64,000 nt of DNA from Endomychus coccineus. Taxonomy: Eukaryota; Arthropoda; Insecta; Coleoptera; Endomychidae. Within the stretch, counting starts at the first letter, position 1. Each line of letters opens with the position of its first letter. The DNA is taken from contig OY294067.1 in NCBI GenBank assembly GCA_958510875.1, forward strand, positions 263,040,180 to 263,104,179, given 5' to 3'. Under the pieces are notes generated by a model, which was not told the origin of the DNA, searched no databases, and worked only from the letters and a program-made list of their open reading frames with translations. Of this stretch, positions 47,261 through 60,499 are shown in pieces. Position numbers and translations under genes: made by a program.

Positions 47261-47799
47261 TCCTTGATTTTGCTATGACCCGATCTTCTGAGGGTGTTTT
47301 ATAAACACAGCAGTCCCATTCTTACCCCTTTCCTAGTTTCAATGGTACTGCTGTGGTGGTCACAGAGAGTATCTTATAATTTTATCTATACCAATTTCAT
47401 CTATTGTTTATATTATTTCACTCATAAACATGAACTGGGTAAATTATACAAATCTTACTTTATAAATGAAACGATATAAACAATAGATAAAATGGTTATA
47501 GATAATTCATTAATTCTTCTAGATCAATTCATTCCAATTATAAATATTGTTCTCTATTGAATATAATAAAATACTTCTCTATCAGAATTCGTTATCATAC
47601 ACACTTCAAATTCTAAACTTCCATGGGTGCAGTTGTTGTTGTTTTCATGGCCCCTGTTATACTGAGGCAGGCAAGTCTATCTACCCTGTTTAGCCCTAGC
47701 TAATTTATGGGTTATCTTGTATATCTACAAAAAAAATTTTGGAAGTCATAAACATCAAATTCGATTCTACAAAATCTTTGATTTCATGTATCAAATTGA
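47261..47799. other. No gene seen
   Basis: AT-rich interval between two LINE fragments. Nothing recognisable. Confidence 0.4.
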
Positions 47800-48240
47800 A
47801 GGGAACTGCCCCGTACATCGCATACCAAACGACTAATGGGACACCTCCAGCAACAACGAGTGAAAAATCTAGTAACGTTCAGCAGACAAGAAATAAGGAA
47901 TCTTGTTGCATTCCTGACCGAACAGGCCTCATGCATCAAACATCTCTGTCCCTATGAAGGAGTTGTGGCGTGGAAGAATAGACACCCATGTATGTGCTAT
48001 ATCATACCGGCGGCTGGTCGTTGGACATAACTTGGGGACGATAAAACTTTACCCAAGGAAATCGGAAGTATCCCCTTCATCAGGCTACTGAATTCCATAG
48101 AATGCATAGAATAGGACACTGATAACCGCAGTGCATTGGAGCTTCCTCTGAAGGAAGGAGAAGTAACCTTACGGGGGAGGGGTTTCAGTCAGTGAAAATC
48201 CGGCACACCCGGGGGCACGGGTCTGGAAGTTATATATTAT
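47800..48240 (+). pseudogene. LINE ORF2 C-terminal fragment with 3' UTR
   Basis: Reads LQQQRVKNLVTFSRQEIRNL, then VAFLTEQASCIKHLCPYEG, resembling the region after RNase H in R1/LOA/I-group LINEs, where LTGHC.L..H is usual. It is followed by a GC-rich tail (ggaggggtttcagtcagtga, then ggcacacccggggg) that looks like a LINE 3' untranslated region. Confidence 0.45.
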
Positions 48241-50828
48241 CATTATTTTCTAAAACTGTGCTACACTATAGTGCGAGAGAAAGCAGAAGGCATGGGGAAA
48301 ATTTTCGTATTCTGGACATTGACATTAACGATTGTTGAAAATCAAGAACCAATATTTGAGTTCAATCCTTGATTATATAGCAAGGGTTTAATTCAGGTAA
48401 CATTGACATCTTCTTTAATTCACCATAAGCAATTTGCATGATTGCCTATTAATAAATCAATTTCGAAGCTCTTCGAAATAATTATGTTTCAAAGATTAAT
48501 ACGAGTATATAGGATACGTATATGTATTCTTCCATTAAAAAATATGGAGATTGCCTTACATATAATATGTGTATCTCATAAATCATCATGAATAGCAACG
48601 CAATCCTTCGTTTCTCTTGACAATTCATTTACTTTGTAGAATAATAATTATTAGAGTCCAAATTGATTATTGATAACTACTTTTGATAACACTTCATACT
48701 ATTGTATCAATTAGTGTATAAATCATTAGGTAATAGATATTGGAATTCCTTCCATGCGGCATTAAATATTTAATGATTTTCAATCAGCCCCGCTTCAATA
48801 AATCAGTTTATGATTTTATTAATTAGAGCCCATAAGTGCGTTATTACATATAATTATTGTCTGGTTCTATTACCGGTGAACTGTAATTGAAGTAAATACA
48901 ATCAAAAATGCCATGTATCATGTTACACAAAATAAACTCACTTGTATACATACTATAAGCAAAGACTGTATCAACACCAGTTCGTTTTCTACTGTCGTGA
49001 ACTGTGCTAAATCAGTTCAGAAGATGAATTGACAATGATGGTTCCTGGTTTCTATCAAAAATTACTCCTAGTAATTTTTTCAGCCCTGTTATTCCATCAT
49101 TGATACACTATTCTATTACTCCCATTGATTTCAGAATTCCACACTGATAGATACCTTTATGGCCTTACCCAACAACACCCTGCCCAAAAGCAACCTGTCA
49201 AAGCTCCTTGGTTCCCAGAGCTGTCTGCAAAGTCTGAGTGAGGTACTCAGGGGACCAAAAGGTCCCTGGGAAGTTCCCTTGAGGGACCCGATTCAATATA
49301 ATAATAGTATTATTAACCAGCAATTTTGGAGTAAGACAAGCAAGCAGGAGTCACTGTTGTAATTTGGTCCAAGCAGAATGGTTCTTTCTCATTTCAACTA
49401 TATACTCGTATATTTTGAACATTTATATGACGTTGAATAAATGAATGTAATTTCTTTCCTATTAGACAAGATATACTTACCAAGAAAGCGGTATGAGAAT
49501 AAAACTTCTGACTGAAAATTACTTATTTTCAAGTTTGATACATATTTTCATTGAATGATATCAAAATCTTCACCATAGGAATTCGACTGAACTATTCTGG
49601 TTGGTGTCTTTTCAAAATATTTAAGAAGCTTAATTTATATAAATACCCAAAAATAAAATGTTATTTAGGGTAAAAAAAAAATCTATTCACATAAAGCTCA
49701 TCCGATAAAAAGAATCAGCATACACTGCCGAGAAAATTAGAACTATTCAGCTTGTACGGTAGATCTACGAACAGTAATTCTAGCTCCCTGGTTGAATGCT
49801 CCAGCAAATTGTTACAGAGTCAAATTTGAGCATAATTATTCTTCTACTGTAGCTGATCTGCTTATATTGAATAAATGACATGCGAGTCTAAATAACTAGG
49901 AGCGCTCAGAATCAATCAATATTTTGTACTCCCAAAATTCATCATTTCAGTGTTGAAAACACTCAGAGGATCTTTTTTTTCCAAGGTCGCTACAGGTTCG
50001 AGTGACACCGCAAACCTACAACGGTCACGTAACGAGGAGTGAGGCTCGCCAAGAGAACTTCGTTCGATGAAGCGGAAGTTAGGTTCGAGACAGGGAGTAG
50101 TCCTCACCGGGGAATACGTGATGTCAGTGATCTTGTGATCATGCAACATGCAACGCTTCTCATCAACTGAGTCATCATAATTATAATATACGATATTAAT
50201 AAAATAGGGGCCCTCACAAAATCGGAAAAAAAATTGTTACTGCGACAGTCAGCATTCTCCTGCGTCTAAACGCATTATATGAAATATTCCAAATTATGAA
50301 TAAAATTACTATTAGTATAGTAGTTTGTAGATCTGAACTATAAGAGCGCAGTAAATCAGATCAATTATTCCGGCAATCAAAACCATTTTCTGAACTGGCG
50401 GAATCCCAAAATACATCATTCCAAATGGATCTGTATTGAGACAGCGTAAGTTTAGTAAACAGAGTTCCTGTTACATTCACAAGTAGTATCCATTTTTTAT
50501 GACTAACACAGTGTAACTCCTGACAGAAATTAATTAAGAGATTAGCCTAGTATTCAGGAACTGGCGTCTCGATTTTGAGTACCACCATTCACAAGTGCCT
50601 CCTGTGATGTGAAATACGGAGGAGTGGAGTTACTATTTCTCTCTCTTGCTCTTTCGTTTATCCTGATTTTGATGCTTCTCAGCAATGTATCGTTTCGTTT
50701 CAAGCTTGTTCACATGTTGTGTTATTGTTTAGTTTTGTCCCCGGAGCAACACTTATGCACAAGAATAATAATACTAGCATAACAAAATATTTATTTTTTA
50801 CAAATGTTTGCCTTCTGAATTGATTCCG
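48241..50828. other. No gene seen; two odd GC-rich patches
   Basis: Mostly AT-rich. A patch at 49159-49330 has nested short palindromes (caggggacc/ggtccctg). A patch at 49970-50150 has non-host-like composition and a 77-codon minus frame. Neither could be assigned. Confidence 0.35.
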
Positions 50829-50936
50829 CGTCATAATAGCACGAATCAATGCCGACTTTTCGCCAATCATTACAGGGCAGGCTTGAAGCCTGTAATGTTT
50901 GGCAAAACGTCGGCATCAAGTGGTGCTATTGTGACG
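50829..50936. repeat. Long hairpin inside repeat R
   Basis: cgtcataatagcac at 50829 pairs with gtgctattgtgacg ending at 50936. Inside this, atgccgac with cgccaatcattacagg pairs with cctgtaatgtttggc and gtcggcat around a loop of about 12 bases. Arms are about 47 bp with few mismatches. Confidence 0.75.
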
Positions 50937-50984
50937 AGTAATCTATTCGGAAGCCAAGAATTTTCAAGACTAGCTATCCGCGGA

Positions 50985-52678
50985 ATCAAATCAGATGGGC
51001 AAATCTGTCGAGACGGCTCTCCACTCGACTGATGGCTTTATAGAGCAACAGCTGGAGGGGAAAAGAGTAAGTATTGGGGCCTTTCTGGACATAGAGGAAC
51101 AGGACCTATAGGAACTTCATTAAACAAGCGGCGGAGAGACATGGTATCCCGCGAGAGCTAATAGAGTGGATTATGAACACCCTTGAATGTATTAACCTTC
51201 CCAAAACGTGGCAAGGTTATACTGTAGAAGGGTCTGTATCAGGAGGGCGTCCACAGCGAGGGGTACTCTTCCTCCTTTTATGAGATTCGGTCGTGGTTGA
51301 GTTACTAGTAAGATTGAACCGTGCTGGTATTAGACGAATGACGTTTCCATACTTTTCAGAGGAACCTTGCAGGAGCTTGTTCAACAAGCTTTGAGAGTGT
51401 AGAGAGTTAGAGACAACATACTTTCCATTCAGCCAGAAAACTACCATTATCATCTTCTCCAGAAGGTACAAAATAGAGCCTCTGAAGATGGTAATCGAGG
51501 GTAAGTCAGTTGACTGTTGCGAGACGATGAAATATCTGGGAGTCACCCTGGACAAAAAACTACTCTGGCAGAAGCAACTGGAGACTAGGATAGGAGTCAA
51601 AATACTATGATAATCTTTAAGCAGTGTAAAAGAGCAATTGGCATTAAGTGGGGTTTGGGCCGGAGCAGTTGATGTGGATCTATTCAGCTATTATTATCCC
51701 AAGACTCGATCATGTACTCTTCCTCAGAGGCATTACATCCACAAGGAAGAATACATCGACTGCAGCGTTATATGCGTTGCTGGGCGTACAACCCCTATCA
51801 ATGACGATTAGGAGTCTCGCAATGATGGCGGTCTACAGGCTTAGCTGCAATGGCTCCCTAAAGAGATAGAGTGCAGATCAAGCCCGTCTATTAGGTGGGC
51901 AGCCTGGAAAACTGCGACTAGAAATGCAGGGAAGCATCAAAACCCTGTGATACGCAGAGCAGCATTTCATGGTGGTCATCCCGTCGAGAAAGAACTGAGA
52001 AAATGGTGGCACGCAAAAGCACGGTTCAATTTGGTATACGGATGTGTCTAGAACAAACTTAGATATATTGATGGGTACTCCTTGCGAATTGGGGATCTCC
52101 ACACACAGTCTTTCAAGCCGAGCTGATTGTCATCTACAGATGTGCGAAGAAGCTACTCGGCTATGAAAATTAGGCCATCTGGATCGGTTCGAACACTCAA
52201 GCGGCACTAAACACACTGTAAGGCCCAACTGTGTCCTCGAGGTTTGTTAGCGATACCGAAGACATCATTAGCAGAATACCCGCTGGAAACAGCCTCAACG
52301 TGACCTGGATTCCAGGTCATTCAGGCTGGAAAGAGCATGAGAGACCGGACAAAATGGCCGGAGCGGGGGTCAGTTTGGACGGTCCACAAGATCCTCTTGC
52401 TGGTATTCCCTACAACGGAGGTATACAGATCTTGCGGAATCATCTGAGATATCAACATGCCTTAACATAGAGAAGCATTGGCGGCAGTCGAACTGCCAAA
52501 GCGCTGCTTGGAAATGATCTCCGAGATCTTAAAGTATCTAAACGTAAAACAGATCTTAGGATTCTGTCGAGCAGTGGGGTATCCAAATACCCCTGACAAA
52601 CGTAGCAAGTGTCTTTAGCTAAGTGCACTGAACTTTATATTAAACTCGATACCATCGCAACCAATACCAAATACCAAT
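50985..52678 (+). pseudogene. RT/RNase H LINE, 5'-truncated, nested in repeat R
   Basis: Decayed plus-strand ORF2 of an R1/LOA/I-type LINE. RT motif A region near 51050 (GKRVSIGAFLDIE); LQELVQQALRV near 51370; a thumb region near 51480-51560 (MKYLGVTLDKKLLW, read with frame changes); FKQCKRAIGIKWGLG and GITSTRKNTSTAALYALLGV at 51610-51800; then RNase H C-terminal pieces at 52231-52470 (SLNVTWIPGHSGWKEHERPD). The 3' tail is a short repeat (accaataccaaataccaat). It is flanked by near-identical 9-bp at(c/t)cgcgga at 50976-50984 and 52679-52687, read as a target duplication. Multiple stops; inactive. Confidence 0.8.
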
Positions 52679-52740
52679 ATTCGCGGAAGTCTACTATTGG
52701 AGATATTTATCACTTATTTATATATTATTTAAAATTAGCA
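52679..52740 (+). repeat. Repeat R, right-hand remainder
   Basis: cgcggaagtctactattgga matches 3308-3330 and completes the repeat interrupted by the LINE. Confidence 0.55.
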
Positions 52741-54440
52741 GAAAATTGAACTTGTAAGAAATAAACATATATCATACATTAAAAAATTATGAATTGTTTG
52801 AATGTCTTTTTATCATTCGTAGTTTGATACATTGATTTTGCATCTACAGGGGTGGGGGTAGGGCACCCTACAATGTTTAATGCGGCACTATAGACAGCGA
52901 TGGAAGCAGAATTTGATCAATGGTAGTAATTGGAGATTGGGTTGGGATACAGGTCAATGGTCACATCTAAAAACTTTCCTTCAATGATACTAATGATTAT
53001 CAACACCCTCCGTTGGTTTAAAGAGGGTGAATCTGTGAATTTTTTACAGTTACGTTTTGTAGTAACATGTAACTATGGTACATCATGTTTCACTGTTACA
53101 TACTGTGAACAATTCAAGGATAAAATGAAGACTACAGATAACAATGATGATCCACTTCTGCCCTCGATTTTGGCTGCTCAGTTTAATACGCGATCCATAT
53201 ATTAGTCACACATTGTTACTATTTGTAAAGGTTTGCCATGGATAGATGATTTTATTACTTAAAATGAGATGTTTTGTGTCACGAAATTGCATAGTACCTA
53301 ACTTACATTCTGGTTTACAACCACATTTGTAAACATAAACATAAAGAATACAGAATAGTGTATATCCGTGAAGAGAAGAAAGAGATATTGTTAATACAAA
53401 CAAAAACAATGAATATATTAGATGCCACACAATCCGATTAAAAGAGGGCGAACAATGGCGATATAAACAATGTGTTGATCGAATTAAAAATACCAAACGG
53501 AGGCAGAAAATAATATGTATCTGTCGTGACCGTCGGAAATATTTTAAAGTGTAAAAGTTCCCGCTATATTTCTCTCTTGTGGTTATTTATTTCTCAATTT
53601 AAATAAGGAACTTGAATATGTAGCCTAGCTTATATATTTCTGAATTAGGAAAGTTGCTATTTATGATTTCATTTCCTACAAAAAACAGGAAGGAGTTGCA
53701 ACAACTATGCCTTCCTTTTGATGTGATATATACTTCATCGCTCAATTAGAGATTACCATTACATCAACGCATCATTTACATTTATGTTCACAATTACTAA
53801 TGAAGAGAAAAGGATATAACAGTATCAAAGTTGATGCAACTGTAGTTGTTTGAAATTCAATACAAGTACGGAGACACATTTTCATCATTTTCATGACAAC
53901 GATTTATTCAATTATTTCCTCACATTAATAATGAATAAGCTTTCGCCGAAAACTTTGACAAATCGCTTTCAAAATATTTCTAACCTTGCAAAGTAGTATC
54001 AAAAACAAAATGTTTTGACATTCTTCAGCAATAATCCAGATCCGGGAGGCGTAGTGTTATCGAATTTTTTTTTTGTCATCAATTTCAATGTTGCGAGACA
54101 CATAACATTTCATAGAATTAATTATTTTTTGTACGATATTTTATGATCTTGCGGGTTAATAAAATTCAGTTGGTTGGGGACAGGTCCAATGACTTAAGCC
54201 ACCTAAGCTCTGTTGCCGAAGTTATTATTATTTTTCTTTTTTCGATTGAAGAGCTGAATACCTCCGTATTTATATACTTATATCTGATAAAATATATGAT
54301 CATCAAAATGACCCGATCACTAATGATTCAGTTTCACAATATAGTCCAGGCAACGAACCGGAAAATAAAAAAAAAGACATGTAGGTCAGAATCGACAATT
54401 TTTCATGAGATTCGTTTTTTGGGGTCATCACGATCATTCA
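52741..54440. other. No gene seen
   Basis: AT-rich. The frames at 52930-53205 and 53206-53496 have no recognisable domain. Confidence 0.4.
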
Positions 54441-54725
54441 TAATACATGAAACATCACCGGTCACCTTACCCACCCCCATGGGGGCCAGAAATGACCAAA
54501 ACTTGCCGATTTTCCACCCCCAGAATTGTTTAAAAGTAATCTGACGTTAAAATCGTGATCAGCAACCCTAAGAATCCCGGTTGGTGAATATAAAATCCAA
54601 AAATAATATATATTGCCAAAATAATGCGATCGATTTTCCACACCCAGAATTGATTTCAAGCAAATCTGAAGTCAAAATCGTGATCAGCGACCCAAAAAAC
54701 CTCCTTGGTGCATTTTAAACACAGA
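54441..54725. repeat. Two tandem 124-bp units sharing a motif with the 1-2 kb foldback
   Basis: Unit 1 starts at 54507 and unit 2 at 54631, both with cgattttccac.cccagaatt followed by aatcgtgatcagc(a/g)accc (54551-54568 and 54676-54693). The second is identical over 18 bases to 1733-1750. Confidence 0.7.
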
Positions 54726-55164
54726 ATTACCTTTTTGGGGGCCAGATAAGGGGAGGAGGAGAGTGATCGGTGAGGTTTTATGTGTTATGAATGATCCTGA
54801 TAACCCTACGAATCGAATCCCACGGAAATTCTCCGATTCGAACCTACATGTCTTTTTTCATTATTATAGCTGAAATCTCGGCTCATTGCCTGGATTGATA
54901 CATCTCCCCGTTGTTGTTTATGTTGCACTTCATATATGGTGCAGTATCGGTTCTCAGCATTACGGGTCTTGAATTCTGAATGTGAGTATATATGATCTTT
55001 TGCAGCCTAGCAGTTGCAAAAGGTGCATTGAGCCATTACTGAATAATGTTACATAATTTGCGAATTCTAAATCATACAGTTTTTTTCTCTTCAGATGACT
55101 CTTCATTTCAGGTGTCTTGTTGGATGACCTGTGAATGCTTTGAATGGGACTGGTGCTCCCTTGA
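54726..55164. other. No gene seen
   Basis: Nothing recognisable. Confidence 0.4.
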
Positions 55165-55166
55165 TA

Positions 55167-56632
55167 CTGGATTCCCCATAATAGACTACACATTTTAATA
55201 TTTGAATTGAAATTTTTTTAGTTAACAAAACAAACTTTTTATTATACCAAATTACAGCTAACTCTTTGAGATTTATGATAACTTATAAATATTTGGCTAA
55301 TTTGATTATAACTTTTAAAAATTACGTCTTCTAAATGACCTCCACCAACTTCAACACATTTATCAATATTAGATAAAAAGTGGTTCATTACACGGCGTAG
55401 CAAACCTTCGTCTATTCCTTCAACTTCTTCACGAATTTTGACTTTCAGTTCCTTGATTGTACTTGGACGACTCGCAAACACTTTGGCTTTCAAATATCCC
55501 CACAGGAAAAAATCGGGTGCCGTTAAGTCGGGGAACCTCAAAGGCCAAGGCAAATCTCCGAATCGAGAAATAAGTCGGCCATTAAACATTTCTCGCAGGA
55601 CCCTCATTGAGTTTCTGGTGGTATGTGCTGTTGCCCCATGTTGTTGGAATAGTAAGGCATTGTTTAGTAATCCTCGTCTATTTAATTCTGGAATGAGAAA
55701 TGTCTCTAGCATATTAACGTAGCGCTCGGATATTACTGTTACAGCGCGGTTATTTTCATGCTCAAAAAAATAAGGGCCAATAATACCAAAAGATCCTACT
55801 CCACACCACACAACAACTCTTGGATTATGGAGGTTCTGTGTGAAGATTTCACGAGGATTTTTATTTGACCAGTATCTAAAATTCTGCTTATTGACCATGC
55901 CGTTCAAATAAAAATTTGCTTCGTCGGTCATTAGGAGACTATGAATTGCTCCTTAATGTAAATCCAAACATTCTTGACAAAATGCTAACCTTGCTTCTTT
56001 ATCTTGATTGCTAGGGATGAAATTTTAAATCCCTTTGAAGAATTCGGTCTAAGCTTCCCTTCGATATTCCTAGGATAAGGGTTTGTCGATTAGCAGACCT
56101 TTTAGGACTTCTGGTAAACGCAATTCTAACTCGTTCAATATTTTCTGGTGTACGAACTGTTCTTCGACGTCCAGACTTCTTCAAATTTTGTACAGAACCG
56201 TTTTCACGCCATTGACGAACCTATAACTTAACAGTTTTACGATTTGGCGCTTGACCCCTATTGTTGTTATCAAACTGACGCCGGAACGCACGCCTAAGTT
56301 CTTCTATCGAATTGCTTCTTGTGTAAGTTTCTACACAAAACACACGTTGTTGAACTGAGTAATCCATGAAAGTTCAAACGGATGTTGAAATAATGTCTCA
56401 AAGCAGAAAAATTAAATAATTATTGATGAAAACTAACAAACTTCTCGTAGAAAAATGGCGTTCTACGAAATTATGAATTTAAAATTTATTTGTTACAGGC
56501 GCCTACTTGATTATTAATTTACTTAAATTGCAAAGACTACAGAAGATAATCCCACAGAGAATAACCTATTTAGTTATTTCGTAGGGAATTTATTGATAAT
56601 ATAAAATGGGTAGTCTATTATGGGGAACCCAG
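55167..56632 (-). mobile_element. DD41D-type Tc1/mariner transposon, full length
   Basis: 1466 bp with terminal inverted repeats of about 23 bp (ctggattccccataatagac at the left; the right end is the same with one change) and TA at 55165-55166 and 56633-56634. The ends are well preserved while the coding part is broken. Confidence 0.9.
55242..56367 (-). pseudogene. Tc1/mariner transposase with N-terminal HTH, broken
   Basis: Begins at 56367 (MDYSVQQRVFCVETYTRSNS), a DUF4817-type helix-turn-helix. A TAG follows at 56223-56221. The text then continues in frame (RRTVRTPENIERVR), then shifts frame near 56010, with a stop just before the 229-codon open part (55931-55242). That part holds the first catalytic aspartate (MTDEANFYLNG), VVWCGVGSFGIIGPYFF, the second block QQHGATAHTTRN and the third, DLTAPDFFLWGYLKAK. 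The usual QQDGA aspartate is a histidine, so catalysis would be lost even without the frame damage. Forty-one residues separate the second and third catalytic positions, hence DD41D by spacing. Confidence 0.88.
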
Positions 56633-56634
56633 TA

Positions 56635-58559
56635 TAAAGCTCTGTTGGGACAAGGTCTTGTAACTTGTACGCATATCGAAATAATGAATTTTACTTTTCT
56701 GCCTTAAACACTATAATTCTTTTGAACGTTGCACATTCACAATAACACAGAATTATTCACTTCATCAGTATTTCGAATAGTCTTTGTCCATATTTCTGGT
56801 GTTGATTTCCCTAGCCTTTCCACACATATAACCACTGAGTCTCCCGCAGAACTACCATTTGTGTTGACGTGATCCCTATAGTCGTTTTCAGTTATACCCT
56901 AGATATGTTCAATGGTGTTAAAATTATAGATAATGGAAAGAAAGAAGACGAAGCAGCTCGCTGGACATTATTTTCAGCTAACATACTGGTATCTGCTATG
57001 TATACTGGTTGCAACCAAGATCAACAACAGTGGTTCCAAGGTGTTATCATAATGTAGGTTGGTATATTATTGCTACTTAGCCATCATTATATATTGTACA
57101 TTCCTTGAGGATGTTTGTTGGCAGTTTATTCATTATTCACAATATTGGTAGAGGAATCTTCTAAATTCACTAAAAGTTGAAATTCATATGAAGTTAAGAA
57201 CCACGATAGAGTACCTACAATATATAGTTCACTACCAGCTTCCATCATTTTGACAATTTTAGTGCTAAAATCTACCCAGGATTTCCAGAGACCGACAGTA
57301 CCATCTATGAAGATCCATATTTCGTCGAAATGAACAAATAGACATATTACCTTCATTTTTCAGTTATACATAGTAAGTTGAAAATGTACAGATTTCGCAT
57401 GTATACAGCATATACGTAAATGTATGTATAATAATTGCAGTTCTGAGAAGTATAATTATTTATGTCCATCGAATTTTTCTAAATTTAGATATCCAACTAA
57501 TTATGGAATTCCAACAATGAGCTGTCAAGTCAATTATATAAATTGATAGTTTATATCGGCAACTCTGTAATGTATTGCCATCTTCAAAAACAGAATAAAC
57601 CTAGTTTGAAGTACATATTTAGGAAAATTGTTAAAGTGAATTGGTTCTAAAAATAGCCAAGTATGACGTCACGTCATTGATTCGATAAACAGCGTATACT
57701 CAACTGAATATATAAATAGATACAGATGATCATTTTCACGATTTTGTGGAACAGGAGATAGATAAAATTTCCTACTTTCACTGAAGGTATTTATTTGATA
57801 ATGCAATTGAACAGAAATCGACCAAATATTATTTATGACTTGTAGTATCGTAACAGATAAACGTAAATGCTTCGTACATAAATAATATCTAAGTTTGTGC
57901 GATGTTTTCAGTTGGCAAGATAGAACGTTAACCTTTCCAGAAACAACTTCAACAAATCAATGACAGACATACACGCATGCAGAATATCACTTGGAGATTT
58001 TTTCAGAAACCACCCACCTACACGGAAGAAGTGGCTATCTAATAATATGAAACAAACGGACGGACGCCATCTATATGTCTGGAGGCAAAAGAAATATTTA
58101 TGAGACTGATATCAATAAGGCACGTTCGAATGATGAATGTCCACTTAATAACTCTATTTCACATAATAAGCCTGGTGGTGGTATATGTAGGCATATTCGA
58201 TGGTGGCAGGGAAAGGACGGGATATCAAATACCAACAGATCACCGCCGCCTCACTTGTTTAATAACCTGTTTCAAAGCGTGAGACTGTAGGTGGCCGATG
58301 GATAAGTTGCTATTAGTTGTTCCGAATGATTTGCACAATGTCGGATTTGTTTCCAGTGCAGCTTACACTATGTGGGTTACATAATTTATGCGTATTCGTC
58401 CGACCTATTGGGACATTTAGCCGGACATATTCCATAAAACATCGTACGAGGAAATGACTACACAAAAAACGCAATGAATTTATGTTTTGTTCAATACAAT
58501 AGAAACAACACAATTATAATTTTTTCGTATCATTATATAGTCTCTTCTTTTTTCTATAC
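56635..58559. other. No gene seen
   Basis: AT-rich. The frames at 56869-57057 (+) and 57126-57356 (-) have plausible amino-acid composition but no recognisable domain and no splice context I trust. Confidence 0.35.
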
Positions 58560-59830
58560 TTTGACTACACGAAAGGAAAACCTATAATGTTTGAAAAACA
58601 GCGGTGGAATGATGGTAGAAGAGATTCGAAATCTTCTTGAAAGCTTGGACGTTATAGTCCAAGTGTTTCATAACTCCGCCGTTAGATAGAAAAAATTAAG
58701 TCTGATAGGAAGAAGATTGGCAGGTCTCGAGCTTGATAATGATTTTCGGATAATCTGGCGCAGCAGGTAGTAACTCATTATCAATGTAAGGGATAGCTGA
58801 GAATTCCTTACTACCTATTCAGGTATTTTAATAATGTAGGTGAATAAAAATGTTAAATGAGAAGCTCTGAAATATGGGGTTAATGTAGAGAGTTAGATAT
58901 GGAATATACTGCAAGTGATAAACCTAGATATATATTTTTCTACTATAGTTTGGCTACACGAATGTTCGAAGAACATCGTGTGAGCCAGCGGTTGAATATT
59001 GGAGAGAATTTTTGTTGGAGGTATGAAGGCTATATGCATAGGAAAAGACCTCACTAAGCAAATGATTCCACATCTTCGCCGTTCGATAAAAAAATTAGAT
59101 CTGGTAGGAAGACGTTCGGCACGTCTCAAGCTTGACATAGACGAGGTGATTAGGATTAGCTTGTGCTCGTCTAGTCCGTCTATCTGGAATCTCTCGTGGT
59201 GGCATAACAGACGAGATTTCTGGTGAACAGTGATCTTGGAAATATCTATAGAAAGATGAGAGATCGCCCACTTTTCTACAATGTTCGAGAGAGGTCAATG
59301 AATTTGTAAGTGTGACGAATAGCATTCTTCTGGATAAAATCCAAGAGCTTCATCTTATGTTTGAGGACCGAACATTGTGAACTTTACTCCAGGACAAGTC
59401 GAATATGTGCTTTGCAGATTATGTGGAGCTCTTGGCACGGAATAGAAAACCAAGATTTTGTGAAGCGGTTCGCAATGGATCTCACATGATCATCCCTTGA
59501 GAGGGTGCTGTTGGTGGTGATCCCGAGCGTCAATATGGGAAACTTCATAGGAATAGTTAAGCCTGACATCATCATCTCAGGGATTGTGAAATCCGCCTTC
59601 CTGGAGAAGATGCAAGCTTGAGTTTTGGTTGTATTAAGCTCTACTAGAGTATCAGATGTACATTTCAAAATCGTTTCCAGATCTCCATTACGTCAACGTG
59701 TCTCTGTCTCAGTCCTCTGGCTTCATTGTATGCTACAGGGGCTCTGAATAAGGAAGCGGTATGAAGTGCATCATCATCTGCAAAGCTGTGAACGTCCCAT
59801 GAATTACGTGATTCGAAACCCACATTTCAT
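58560..59830 (-). pseudogene. Jockey-like LINE 3' half, broken, with a repeated 3' segment
   Basis: Minus strand: the YADD region is just visible at about 59790 (SFADDDALHTASLF-like), then LVELNTTKTQACIFSRKADF and LGITTNSTLSRDDHVRSIAN at 59668-59384, then LTNSLTSLEHCRKVGDLSSF and QIPDRRTRRAQA-type text at 59325-59095. The 3' segment occurs twice: 58940-59110 and again, more diverged, at 58560-58735 (tttgactacacga, then ataggaagaagattggcagg). Same family as the copies at 6.1, 18.5 and 30.8 kb. Confidence 0.8.
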
Positions 59831-60212
59831 GCGATCAATCATTCGAAGGAACCTTTTGCCTCATTTATCGATCATATTTTCCTCTTTTGGTGAGTATTTC
59901 CATAAGTATTAGTTTGAATTACCCTACTTTCCTACTTTTGCTGATAGAATGGAGGATTGGATTGAGCATTTGTTAAACAAGGTTTTGGTTCTCCGTATTG
60001 GGCAACATATCGTTCACTTCCAGACAGCTGTCACATTTCTCATCATCTCATTAATGGATAGAGCCTGTTCAACCATTTCGGGCAGACTTAAATACTCCGT
60101 TAGGAAATTTTTGGGGAACCAAGCTGTTCTAACATCATCTACCGGAACAGTAGAAGTCTCACTGAGAGTGTTATTCACAATGCCACGCATCGATAAAACG
60201 GATTTCGGTGAC
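59831..60212. other. No confirmed gene
   Basis: A 106-codon plus-strand frame at 59949-60269 has no recognisable domain. Confidence 0.3.
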
Positions 60213-60300
60213 CAGTGGCGGCTGGTACATGAGGGCTGCGAGGCTACATTTACTTTTTTTCGATTTTAATAGACATTGCTTTTTATTTAGAAAAATTTTG
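60213..60300. mobile_element. Possible hAT-type terminus
   Basis: cagtggcggctgg at 60213 resembles the terminal motif of several zinc-finger/BED-type hAT elements. No partner terminus or transposase is visible. Confidence 0.2.
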
Positions 60301-60499
60301 CTACTTCATAATAATTAAAACTATTTGACTACATTCCACCACTTTATTCTTCATGGTTTAGCACCCACGAAGTGAATGACACGAGGGTGCTGCTTTATTG
60401 CTTATATCATGCATAGCCCGACATCAAGCAAAACATGCCTAGGCGAACGTGTCAATATTGTGGACATTAATTAATGAATCAGCTATCTTCGAGGCTACT

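Noticed and set aside
49159..49362. Small protein-coding gene
   Set aside because: The frame runs through nested palindromes and shows no domain or coding pattern.
51217..51600. 127-codon minus-strand frame
   Set aside because: Lies opposite LINE RT coding that is recognisable on the plus strand.
55438..55722. 94-codon plus-strand frame
   Set aside because: Antisense to the DD41D-type transposase.
57126..57356. 76-codon minus-strand frame with tryptophan-rich text
   Set aside because: No domain, no duplicate and no convincing splice context; composition alone is not evidence.
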